Assembly: GCA_023213315.1 (NCBI GenBank)
Contig: JAKCPI010001735.1
Location: 1 to 64,000 of the forward strand
DNA from: Euborellia annulipes
Taxonomy: Eukaryota > Arthropoda > Insecta > Dermaptera > Anisolabididae
Direction: 5' to 3'
Length of the DNA: 64,000 nucleotides
Shown: positions 52,691 to 62,852 of the stretch, piece by piece
Numbering within the stretch: the stretch's first letter is position 1
Layout: every line of letters starts with the position of its first letter
The notes under the pieces: model-generated
Told to the model about the DNA's origin: nothing
Databases searched by the model: none
What the model saw: the letters and a program-made list of their open reading frames with translations, nothing else
Position numbers and translations under genes: made by a program

Positions 52691-54105
52691 ATTTAATTAC
52701 TCAAAAGTATGTTTAATTATTATCTTCTAGGAAAATATAACAACTGCGCATGCATAGTAAACAAACTTTAGAAAATTGGTCAAATGTGTTGCCTATCTTC
52801 CTGTAAGTAAAAACAAATGAATTTAAAGGATATTTTTTAATCTTAAATCAATGGTTTTAGAAACACGTTTAAAAACGAGAATGGCCTCTAAAATACTTCT
52901 CTTTTATTAGGTCCTTAGCAAAATAAAAAAATCTGAGTATTTTTTTGGAATATTCATAGCAAATCTCTTCTCAGATTTATTATTATATTTTTACATAACC
53001 CCGACATTATATTTGTAAATAAATTCCCTCTCTTATTATGATCATGTTAACAACTCGAGAGCTGCTTTCAGTTTTTTGCTCACTGAAATAGAGTTGTTTC
53101 ATTTTATGATGTGCAACACGGTTGGGTCGTCAAAATGCTCTCTTCTCGTTTCTTCTTCTTATTCATTCTACCATTGCGCAATGCGTATAAAAATTTTTTT
53201 CTGGACCTTCTCTCTCTTCGTCAAGTTCAATATGCCCCGATATCTGCTTTATGTATCAAGCAACCCCTGCCTCTCTTTCTCTCTCTCTCTGTTTCTTCTT
53301 TATCTCTCGATGCAGATTTTTTTTTATCTACAAAACTAATTTGAATTTCAAACTCGAAGTGAAATTTAATTGCCAGCAAAGGTGAAAAAATAAATGGCCA
53401 AAAAAGTAATAATGGAGGTCAAATGATTTGAAAATTCCAAAATAAAAACACGTTCGTAGCCAAATCATTAAAAAAAAAAAAATGCCAAATCAATCTAAAT
53501 AAATTACTTAATTCAAAAACCATTTAAATAATTTTAATTAATGATTTTTTCATCCAGTGGATAAATGGTTAGAGGAGTTGAAATTTGTCAACATAGTTAC
53601 TCCATATTCCTATCAAAAATGATTGAAAAGAACATCAAAAAATTTATCTCTCGTTAAATTATTAATAAAAGATATAAAAATTAATTAAGCCAGTGTCAAA
53701 TGATAGGGGATCAGAAATAAATTTCACAAAATTTATTATTTTTATCTAAAATCAGAACAAAAAAAAAAACTATTAAATTTAAATAAATGAAACGTTCTTT
53801 TTTTTAATAGAATCGAATCGGATTGTAGAAAATTCAATAATAAAAGAATCAATTTTTAAATGACATTTTACATGTCTCACTCTTCTCAAGACAATATAAA
53901 ATGAATATTAAAAAAAAATTATTTGAAGGGAACATGTGTTAGAATATAAGACATACGTATAAGCTATATTAAACAGATATTAATAAAGTGGAAAGAAAAG
54001 TACAGAGTTTATCAGATATTTGGATATTTAAACGGAAAAATGTCTGTCCCGTCCCTTAAGAAGTGCCAAAATTTAAATATACTGGGGTGTAAACCCAGTG
54101 GCGTA
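52691..54105. other. No gene or clear repeat
   Basis: AT-rich DNA with a CT-rich patch near 53265-53310. Two plus-strand frames (53076-53344) are leucine/serine/phenylalanine-rich and unrecognised. Confidence 0.35.
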
Positions 54106-54213
54106 TTTGGTATCCAAATGGCTTGAATAAAATCATCGGTCTGCCTGTGGTCCGACCCCACGACTTTTGGTATACGTGGTTTGCACGCTAACCCCTACAC
54201 CAAGCCCCGAGGT
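54106..54213 (-). mobile_element. SINE S1, head half
   Basis: TTTGGTATCCAAATGGC (hairpin), CGGTCTGCCTGTGGTCCGAC (B-box region), TTGCACGCTAACCCC (A-box region) and CCAAGCCCCGAGG. The tail is missing. Confidence 0.7.
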
Positions 54214-54416
54214 CCCGGCTATAAGAACTCTTGACAAGTACCGTGACAGCTTAATAATTTGCCATTCTTTACTTTTCTTAATGACCCAATCTTTAAATCG
54301 AGTAAACTACTTATTTTTGAAAATCACTTAATGATTGATTTGTAGTTAGATAGACAATTATGGAGTTAAAGAATGTAATGGAACTCATCAGAGAAATCTA
54401 TTTAAATAATTCGCTA
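54214..54416. other. AT-rich sequence, no feature seen
   Basis: Nothing recognised. Confidence 0.35.
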
Positions 54417-54720
54417 ATGTCCGTCTGTCTGTCCTGCCCGTCTGTTGTCTGTCTGTCTGACTGCCCGTCTGTCCGTCTGCCTGTTTTATTTGGGAAACTT
54501 CCCGTTGGAATTTCGAAATCAAATTTTTTATGCTTAAAGAGGACCTTCTAGGGATTACAGGAAAATTATTTTCATTCCGAAATGGAATATAGTAATGATA
54601 ATTTTTTTTCTTAATTAAGAAAAGGCGAGGGTCCGCCGCAGGCGAGCCCGAGCCAGCTGAGGGAGGGGGTGGTCCATGGGGGCGAGGCCCCCGGCCAGTC
54701 ACGCCGGCAAATTGCAGAAG
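54417..54720. repeat. GTCT/GTCC microsatellite and GC-rich hairpin patch
   Basis: A run of GTCTGTCT/GTCCGTCT units (54419-54483) is followed by TTTGGGAAACTTCCCG. At 54626-54710 there is a GC-rich patch: GAGGGTCCGCCGCAGGCGAG, GGGGGCGAGGCCCCC. The block at 62996-63030 (minus) repeats the first part. The style recalls the GC-rich 3' region of the Helitron-like elements at 11430, but no hairpin-plus-CTRR end is present. Confidence 0.45.
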
Positions 54721-55595
54721 TTGCAGGGTTAAAGGAATAATTAATAAATCTTTGCAAAAAAGACTATTTACAAATCTTACTAATACTTATTTATTTATTT
54801 CCGTTTAACAGACTATAAATGAAAAACAAAATTAAATTTTAAAAAATGTTTGAAAAGAAAGTAAAAAAAATTTGATATCGAAAAACTAATTAAATTGAAT
54901 AATGGAAAAAGTTTATTATTTTTTTTTAAGCATTTCAATTGCAGACAATGTTGTTGTTGTTGTTGTTATTGGTATGAGGGCGATGTCCCCTGCGGGTGAA
55001 AGATGTCTTTCCAAAGGCATTATCAGAGAGAAGGGGAGATGAGCGAACTCAACCCAGACATTGATGAAAGTGAAGAGAGGGGGTGTAGGGGTGGAGGAGG
55101 GGGGTTTATAAATGCATGTCGCTCCCCTAGGGGGTGAGAGAGAAATGTGTTGATGCAAACTATTTGCAAAAGTCGAAAGAGAAAGGGTATGTTCAGTTCA
55201 AAATGACAATGTTAAGCTCCAAAACTATCAATTATTAATTATTTCATAATATCATAAAAGGAATATATTAAAAGCAAATTAATTACATAACAAAGAATAT
55301 CGGAGGTTTTTTTATATCCATAAATTAATAATAATAAGGGTAATATTATACGAATATATCGGGTTATGAGTAAAATTAAAATGAGCCTTTTGTTATGCTT
55401 CCTATTTCTGATATTATAATAATAGTCTATATGAATATATAACAAAACGTTTTAAAATGTGTTGTATTTTAATGTATGTGTTGTAATTTTTTCTCATTTT
55501 TAAAATATAATATTTTGGTTGATAAAGTCAAAGATTACGTTAATTATCCATTATACTTTGATTTAGCAAACAGAAGAATCCCAATAATTCATATT
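54721..55595. other. AT-rich DNA with TTG repeat and G-rich patch
   Basis: A TTG repeat lies at about 54949-54968. A purine/G-rich patch is at 55066-55140. No supported gene. Confidence 0.35.
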
Positions 55596-55790
55596 GTTTG
55601 GACGGTTAAGTTCGAATTATCATTTATCTCGAGTACAAAATTAAAATAGTCTGGTCGGACTGGTCATATAGCACACAACTTTCTATTACTTTCGGTATTT
55701 GAAAGTTGTGTTCTGTGGTTGTCACACCAGGTTTTTGTGTCGATATATATTTAGTTTCCAGCAGTACTTTATAATTCAAGATGCAAAATT
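55596..55790 (+). mobile_element. HP A-end fragment next to a pogo-like fragment
   Basis: GGTTAAGTTCGAATTATCAT and ATCTCGAGTACAAAATTAA (55601-55648) resemble 45588-45640. Then an A hairpin (GTCTGGTCGGACTGG ... GTTGTCACACCAGG) with body to AATTCAAGATGCAAAATTTA. Confidence 0.55.
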
Positions 55791-55847
55791 TAATCGTTAT
55801 TTTCGAGGTTGAATTTTTTAACGATTATATCGTCTGCTGAGAATCAT

Positions 55848-56075
55848 AGTGGCGAAAGTCCGAAATTCAACAATTCGATAAAAGGCGATTGAAAGTTTTA
55901 TAAACATATACATTTAAATAGATGGGCAACAAATGAATGGGCCAGAATCAATAGCAAAGAATGGAAATATATTTCCGCCACTTTGGCACTCAAAAAGAGA
56001 ATACGCCTTTTAACATCGTTTGGTAGACTTAACTCAAAAATTGAATTTTCGAACTTCCGCCACTATGATTTTCAG
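55848..56075. mobile_element. MITE with about 35-bp inverted ends
   Basis: CTGAGAATCATAGTGGCGAA and AGTCCGAAATTCAA on the left pair with TTGAATTTTCGAACTTCCGC and CACTATGATTTTCAG on the right. Sub-terminal AAAAGGCG and CGCCTTTT also mirror. No clear target duplication. Non-coding. Confidence 0.65.
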
Positions 56076-58108
56076 AAGCCCTGACTAAGAAAGAGGCCGC
56101 CTCGCGCAGGCCATTGCTAGCTAGTTATCATAAGTGAGGTCCCTATTTAGAAAAACTTAATATCAATGCGAGAAGGCCAACGAAAGCGGGCAGCACAGCT
56201 AGTCATTTTTAACTAATTCGCCCCATAGAGAGGATATATTTTGAACTTATAAAAAATTTAATCTAGGGTTGAGTTAAAATCCCATGGATTAGATGTGATC
56301 CACCACTGAATTGATTATCCCCTCTCTTAAAAAAGAGGGGTTCTTTGTATTATTTTTACTTTTTTTTTGACGTGACGTCTTACAAATCATGTGTCTATAG
56401 TGGCCGGGTAGGGAGGCATGCACCAAAAAGTTTAACGGCTTGAATAACTCCTCTGCCTTAAGAGGTATAATTATGTTAAATATACTGTTAGAAAAAATGA
56501 TTTTTCAGCTAAAGATTTCACCATTTATTTTTTTCCTATTTTACTCTGCCTCAATAAAATTTTCCTTTTAAAAAATTCCTATTTTCTGAATTATTAGCTA
56601 TTCTTTTTCCCTTCGAAAAAATATAAAGATCCTTTGGCAACAAGTAAATAATTTTTTTTTTTTTAGAGGGTTAATAAAATATTTACGAATGAACACGCCT
56701 TCTAGCTTAACAGTTCCTTTTTCTAAAAGGAAAAAAACCAGAACACAAAATTAGAAAGAATGGCGGTCAAGAAGAAAGTAGAAAAAGAAAAATAAATGAA
56801 GAAGATTAAGGGGGGAGAAAGAAAGTTTGCCAAAATTTGGTGGAAAAGGGGAAAAAGAGGAATGGTGAGTGGAAATAGAGGAGGATGGAGGGAAAAGGAG
56901 GGGGGGGGTGAAACATGGGACCAATTTGGCCAGCCATTTACTTCCCTTAGGGCCCTCCTCGTTTTCGAAGGGCCTCCCACCCACCTAAATTAACCTTGGA
57001 GTGTTTGCTTTCCCCAGAATGAGGTCTTTTAACCGACATTATATGAATATAAAATAACAAATGAATCCGTTTTAATTAAATTCAATCAGATTAAAGGGAT
57101 ACGAATATAAATATTTAAGTACCGACATATTGACTTAATAATATTAATTGTAATACTTATTAGTGAGGTATGGAATGAATAAAATTTGAATAATTCAAAA
57201 TAATGGGCACATAATTGTATATGGACCTATGATTCGTGTAGATTTAAATTAAAACAGAATACCTTCATGTCTCATTTCTGCTCTAACCTTTATTAAATTA
57301 TTTTTTCGCAAATCTTTAAAAGAAATGAAATCAATAAAGTGTAATTAACGACGATTTAACTTGAAAAAGAAAATTATTAAAACAAATTAATAGCAATTAT
57401 GGGGAATAACTTTACAATAATTAAAAATTTTTTTCTTTTTTTTTTGAGTGAACAATTAAAAAGTTAGTTCCTTAATTTAGTTAACTTTTTAGGGGGGTGT
57501 AAAATGGATGGACTTTTAATAACTGGTTGCTCTTAATAAATGCTTGCCTTTTCTTCTTTTAATTGTCCCATGTCCTAAATGTATTATTATGATATAAGCC
57601 ATATTAATCAAACAAGTTTATTTATTCTTGGGGAAATGTTAAAACTTAAAAGAGGAAAGTTTTTAAACAATTATTAGGCCTAAAATATTTTATAATAATT
57701 TAATGAATAGCGTGATAAACTCCTGATCGAGAACGCCTGGTTATTACTCCTAATCTAAAACATATAAGTTAGTTCTTTTTTAATTCTATTTATTATAAAT
57801 TTAACAGACAAAATAAAAAATTTAATAGTAATGGACCGTAATAATTTTCACTGTATTGAATTTTTAATTTATTAACTGTTTTTTGAAGTATAAATGTGTT
57901 GAGTCAAATGGCGTCGTCTCCTTATTTTGTAAGAAAATTTAAGTTTACTGTGCTTCTGCACAGTTGATTCCTTCACTAGCTAAACCGTGGGCCATTGGAG
58001 AGTAGGGGATGCGATGATTCGTAACACTGAGGTATGAAACGAACTTTAGAAGAGAGGTGTCATTTTAAAAAATAATTTTTTAACAAACTTATAACAAATT
58101 TAATATAC
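56076..58108. other. No gene; purine-rich tract at 56790-56915
   Basis: Mostly AT-rich single-copy-looking DNA. A small hairpin CCCCTCTC-TTAAAA-AAGAGGGG lies at 56319-56341. The purine-rich stretch is over 100 bp with few pyrimidines. A TAGGCCTA octamer lies at 57675-57682. Confidence 0.4.
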
Positions 58109-58228
58109 CTAAGATTTAAACTTTCAACCGTTGGTTCTCGTTGAAACATTTTGTAAATCGAAATACGTATCAACTGTTAATTTTTAATTAATAAAACCTT
58201 TGAAACATATAACCTAGTGTTTAATTTC
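58109..58228 (+). mobile_element. Family E element without hammerhead 5' core
   Basis: AAGATTTAAACTTTCAACCG, CTCGTTGAAACATTTTG, then TCGAAATACGTATCAACTG (the 3' core with the ATACGTAT palindrome), TTAATTTTTAATTAATAAA, CCTTTGAAACATATAACC, TAGTGT. The CTGATGA and stem II segment present at 21419-21438 is absent. About 120 bp. Confidence 0.6.
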
Positions 58229-60063
58229 TATATTTAATTTTAAATTTATATACAAATATTATAAATATTTTCTTGGAGAAGTTTCTGAATATATAAAAAA
58301 TTTATGTTATGTAATGCCACCCTCCCCCCCCCCCCCCCTAGAGCCCGCTCTAATGATCCATCATTTAGTTCTTGGCCTTTATTTCTAATGTGGGTATGCA
58401 AAATTTCAAAAATAATTGAATAAATATTTTTTTAGTTTTCGATGACGAAAAAATTACCACAGACACCACTCAGACATCATTCCAAAAATTACTTAAATGA
58501 ATTCTGGTGACCTCAAATGCATTTTGGCAGCTTCAGTTCAATTTCGAATTTTTTTACCATTATATTAACTTTATCTACCCAAATTACGGTTGGTGTGCAA
58601 AGTTAAAAATTTAAATAACAGCGTACAAATGATTTCTATAGCGAGAAAAAATCTAAAAGATTCTATAATCATGATTAAATTTCTTTTACTACTTTATTCA
58701 AAACTCCCGTGTTAAATGGCTCGGAAAGGCAAACTAGTTTTATTTCCTCTAATACAGTTTAAATGTATCATGTAAGAATATTCTCTTCTAATATTCTAAT
58801 CCTTCTATAACATTACACCTATAGATATAGAAAGTTTAAAGGTTGAAAGTCAACGACCAACCAAAATCAATCAAATTATCCCTCCAAGTTGGAAAAGTCT
58901 GTTATAATCATGAATCCCTTCTGATAATTTAATTTCCATGATTAAATTATCGGCTATCTATGGAGGGTGCCAAATTGCATTTTTCAATCTATTAGTAGCT
59001 ATTTGAATTGAAAGAGAGAAAAAAAAATGAAAATCTGTGACTTATTTGCACTTTTGATTGCACGTATTCTCTCATGTTATTCGTTTCGAACATTTGTTCT
59101 ATGCTTTTTTTATTGTTAAAGCATTATTAATCTATTCAGATTTCAAGAGTAAATCAGAATTAGTTATTTGGAATGAAAATTTAGAGCAAGTAAATTAAAT
59201 TTGAATTTAAAAAAAAAAAAATTGTGTTTTAGCTTTCCTTAGGAGAAATAGCTGGTTATAGAGTTCCTATCAGTTTAGTTAACTCTTTAAATGTGTTTTA
59301 ATTTCACACAAAACGAAATATATAATAACGCCATAATGGCTTTTTTCACGACTTGTTTTGTTTGGGGACAATGACTTTGGGACTATAATAGTAGACCATA
59401 TGAAAACAATTTTCTCCCTCTCTTTATTTTTTATGGCTGATCGTAAATTAAACAATATTGTTTGGGGAGTTTTTAAAGAAGGGTGAGTAAATAATCTGTG
59501 AGCGGAACCACCATGCGAAAATCAGTGAGAGAGGGAAGTTGAGGGATAATAGAGGAAGTTAACGTTTTAGACCGACGATCACGAAATTCCTGTTGGCCGA
59601 CTTTTTTGGCACGCCATTGAGTGGTATCAAATTTTGATTTCATTTTAGAATCCTTAATGAAATGAAGAGATCTCTTAATGGATATAAATATTTTTATCTG
59701 ATATTTTAGTGGATGGAGATATAGGCCTACATCAATCAAACTCAGAGCAAGTATATAATAATATTTAATGGCTGGAAATATCCTATTTACAGAGCAAACA
59801 TATGTGAAGATTTTTAATCTAAGTAGGCTACTGTAAACCTTACTCAGAGAGAAGAAGAGTAATTCACAAATTGGAGAGAACCACTTTACTCATCGATTTT
59901 GAAACATAAGTCTTAAGGTAGCATTCCGATCTGGGCAGCGACTGCCCAGCAGTTGACCCACGTCTTAAAAAGGTTCGCTATCCCTGCCATATACAGTATT
60001 TAATACCTACAGTCAGTATAGAAATTGCAAAAAAGAAGCTTATTTATTTATCTTTTATTCTAG
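58229..60063. other. No gene or clear repeat
   Basis: AT-rich DNA with a C run at about 58324-58339. An 88-codon minus-strand frame (59473-59739) has mixed composition but no recognisable motif. A TAGGCCTA octamer lies at 59722-59729. Confidence 0.35.
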
Positions 60064-60290
60064 GTCCTAGTTTACTCTTGAATGAATTTGAATACAATAC
60101 AAAATGGATTTACAGTGCTGAGATCAAAACTATGGATGCATACACTCATATTCTACCACAATAGTAATTATCCTTTCCAAGTTGTGACGTCTTCTACATT
60201 AAGTGGAGGAATTATTTCCAAAGAAGAAGGGGAGGAAATAATAATAGACTCCATTAGTCAAAAGACTCTCATAGTTCAAATGGCTTCAAA
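60064..60290 (+). other. Weak candidate exon
   Basis: An acceptor (TTTATTTATCTTTTATTCTAG, ending 60063, last 20 bases counted) precedes somewhat GC-richer sequence. TTCAAA then GTAAATG offers a weak donor at 60291. No single frame is open throughout: one is open for about 31 codons from 60066, another from 60082 for 70 codons. A frameshifted pseudogene fragment or chance are both possible. Confidence 0.2.
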
Positions 60291-60498
60291 GTAAATGAAA
60301 ATTGATATATCGTTATTCCCTTATTATTAATAACAAGACTATTATGAGAAGAATATCAAGATTTTGTACCAGATAGATATAAAATATTAGTTGACAAAAA
60401 AATTTGTTTAATAAAATTTCTATTAAAATAAAATGTGTAATTTAACAAAGAAGATGAAGAACGGTTGTTTAATTTAATATATTATATGAATATGATTC
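60291..60498. other. AT-rich sequence, no feature seen
   Basis: Nothing recognised. Confidence 0.35.
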
Positions 60499-60534
60499 CT
60501 GAAGAAGATCGCGACTGACATCCGAAACCTCGAC
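60499..60534 (+). ncRNA. Hammerhead-like motif, single copy
   Basis: CTGAAGA, extra A, GAT-loop-ATC, C, GAA, ACCT in place of ACGT, C, GAC. Downstream AATCAAATAATAATTTATC and TTGTTTCCCTGGC resemble tails after other motifs. The stem III palindrome is lost. Confidence 0.4.
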
Positions 60535-61100
60535 AATCAAATAATAATTTATCTGATTTTGTTTCCCTGGCTGTCATCCGCTATCCATATATTTGTAATT
60601 TAATTTTAATTAAAAGAAAGAATCAAAAAGAACAATTCATGTTGGTGGATTTGTTTTAGAAGAACAATTAATGGAAATAGTTTAGATATTTGGCAAAATT
60701 AATTTGAATAGAAGAAGAAAAGTTTTTAATGATAAAATCGTTATAATAAACCTTGCTCGCTTCAATTTAATTTATTTCCTTTAATTTGAATATTTCTTTG
60801 AAAAAAAAGGAAAGGTAAGATATTAAATAGCATCATAAATGAAAGGATAAATCGATCAGGCGTGTTTAGCTCTCTGAAGAAAATAATACTTCAGCTGATA
60901 AAGATAAAAATTTTATTTAAATAAATTTAATATAATAAAAATCAAAAATTTTTGTTTTTATTTGGCAAATACTTTTATTTTCGATGCCCAAGAGCAGCCC
61001 GTCCTAGTTGGTCATTTGGGTTGCCTAACTTCCAGGAAATCAAAAAATGTATAATATACCTATAGGAACACGATCCACATATTGATGGATGGCATTAGGC
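60535..61100. other. AT-rich; single MITE end near 61005-61035
   Basis: GGTCATTTGGGTTGCCTAAC resembles the terminus of the MITE at 36971-37193 but no partner was found. No gene. Confidence 0.35.
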
Positions 61101-61318
61101 CAGTAGCGGACCCAGAGGAGTTTCTCGGGAGGGGGGGGGAAGTAAACTGGTGTGACTGGTCGCACAACACACAATTTTTTCTTCTTATCGGTAAATTAAA
61201 GGTGCATTCTATAGTTGTTTACCAAAATATATATTCAAATCAAATTTTTAAGTATTAGTTTTTAAAATTTTATATTAAAAATACAATTTTTCTCAAATTT
61301 GGGGGGGGGGGGAGAGGG
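61101..61318. mobile_element. Mosaic: hAT-like edge and HP A fragment between G runs
   Basis: CAGTAGCGGACCCAGAGG (61101-61118) with a following G run looks like a hAT-type left end. AACTGGTGTGACTGGTCGCA (61147-61166) begins a short HP A fragment (to about 61225). A second G run (about 61302-61314) ends the stretch. No matching right terminus was found, so the element is broken. Confidence 0.4.
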
Positions 61319-61434
61319 TTTAAGCCATTTGGTACGCAAATGGCTTAAATAAAATCATTGGATTGCCTGGGACCCGAACCCGCGACCCTTGCTATACAAG
61401 TCCAGCAGGCTAACCCCTACACCAAGCCCGCGGA
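61319..61434 (-). mobile_element. SINE S1, head half
   Basis: AAGCCATTTGGTACGCAAAT (decayed hairpin), GATTGCCTGGGACCCGAACC, GCGACCCTTG, CAGGCTAACCCC and CCAAGCCCGCGG. It joins directly to the HP fragment at 61435. Confidence 0.7.
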
Positions 61435-61590
61435 TTTACTCTCTTACTTATATATGAAAATATATTTAGAGAGAAAGTATGGTATTCATGTCGAAAATTC
61501 GATATTTTGATGGAAATACACGTTTTTAGGCCCTCTGAGACCAAAAAGTGGAACCCGGAAAATGGTGTGTCTGACTTTTCTATCACGGAC
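61435..61590 (-). mobile_element. HP B-end fragment, diverged
   Basis: TTTACTCTCTTACTTATATA, AGAGAGAAAGTATGG, TCGAAAATTCGATATTTTGA, GGCCCTCTGAGACC. It stops before the microsatellite. Confidence 0.65.
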
Positions 61591-62486
61591 CGCAAAATAA
61601 TGTAGCTTTTTCTGCATTCGGTTACGAAATTCCTATAACTACTGATTGTAAAATAAAACTAACATTGCTTCCTTCTTTTATATTAACATTTTATTATTCT
61701 ACTTTCTTTTTACTATTATTCCCTTTTTTCACTTCTCCAATCACGAAGAACATAAAAGAAGAATATCTATTTATCTAATCGACATCTGTATTTAGAAAAA
61801 AAAAAAGCAAAAACAAAACAATGTGCAAATAGGCATACAAATCCAATTCAATCAATGAACAATTTTTCACTCCCATTCGCTCGTGTCTCTCACTATCTTC
61901 GAAATTCGAATCTATTCTCTCTTTTTCGCTTTTTCTATTGCCAGTTGGGATATTTGTTTTGTTGTCGTTTTCGTTAGTTTCCCGACCGGCAAACATTCAC
62001 TCACAACTTGTTCAATTTAACAGCATAACCCTTCAATTATAGCTTTCCCTTGTTATAGAAAGTTAAGACTTGTACTTAATTCAACTTCTTATTAACATCC
62101 GAATCCTTCCAAACGAAGGATGAAGTTGAATTGTAATATGGAAACAAAAGGACTTTACAATCTCTCTCTTTAGGCTAACTTTTTCTTAAATTTTGTTTGA
62201 TTGTCCCATTCTTTTGAAGCATACGATTTTCATTTACTACGATTAGTGGTTGGCTTCCTAAGTAATAATAAAAATTTATTTAATTCTATTGGCTGCCAAT
62301 TAAACAAAATAAATAGGTGTGCATACTCAAAATTAAGATTTTCTTGCTTTATAAATTGAAAGATTTTTTTTTAATTCGTGAGGGGGTTTTTCAATTTATT
62401 TAGGGCCTTGAACTTGCATACTCTTTTGTTGATAATTGTTAATATATTATAGACTTGCTTTCGACAAAATACATATGAACTGTATT
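61591..62486. other. No gene or clear repeat
   Basis: AT-rich DNA. A TATTGGCTGCCAATTAA block near 62288 may be a decayed S2 body. Minus frame 61775-61996 is unrecognised. Confidence 0.35.
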
Positions 62487-62498
62487 AAAGACAAATCT

Positions 62499-62754
62499 GC
62501 CCACGGGGCTTGGAGTAGTTGGTACCTTCTATACCGAACGTCGCGGGTTCGGACCCCAGGCAGTCCGATGATTTTATTTAAGGCATTTGGATACCAAATG
62601 GCTTAAATAAGAATGCCTGGACCCCAATATGTATAATAATTAATTACGGATATCGTTTAAAGTCTTAAATGGCCTAAGTTGCCGAAAAGACTGTGTGAAC
62701 GAGTGTGTAAATGTGAGTGTGAATGAGAAAAAAGTGTGAATGTTTAAAAAAAAA
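62499..62754 (+). mobile_element. SINE S1, reference full-length copy
   Basis: Head GGGGCTTGGAGTAGTTGG (A-box region), GCGGGTTCGGACCCCAGG (B box), GCAGTCCGATGATTTTATTT, hairpin CATTTGG-ATA-CCAAATG, GCCTGGACCCC, GTCTTAAATGGCCTAAGTTG, CCGAAAAGACTGTGTGAACG, a TG-rich tail and an A run. The 12-bp target duplication AAAGACAAATCT is at 62487-62498 and 62755-62766. Confidence 0.88.
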
Positions 62755-62804
62755 AAAGACAAATCTATTTTTGTAAGTTAATAATATAAATAAGCCTATA
62801 CTCT

Positions 62805-62852
62805 AAAAGGATGAAGATGACTTTGCTGATCATAGCCGAAACGTTCTGGAAT
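62805..62852 (+). ncRNA. Hammerhead-like motif, single diverged copy
   Basis: ATGAAGA (for CTGANGA), extra T, GACT-loop-AGCC, GAA, ACGT, T, C-TGG. The 3' half GCCGAAACGTTCTGG is well kept; stem II is weak. A T-rich tail follows as after the other motifs. Confidence 0.35.

Noticed and set aside
54388..54702. 104-codon minus-strand frame rich in Pro, Gly, Thr and Gln
   Set aside because: It is the translation of the GTCT microsatellite and the GC-rich patch, and lacks any domain-like pattern.
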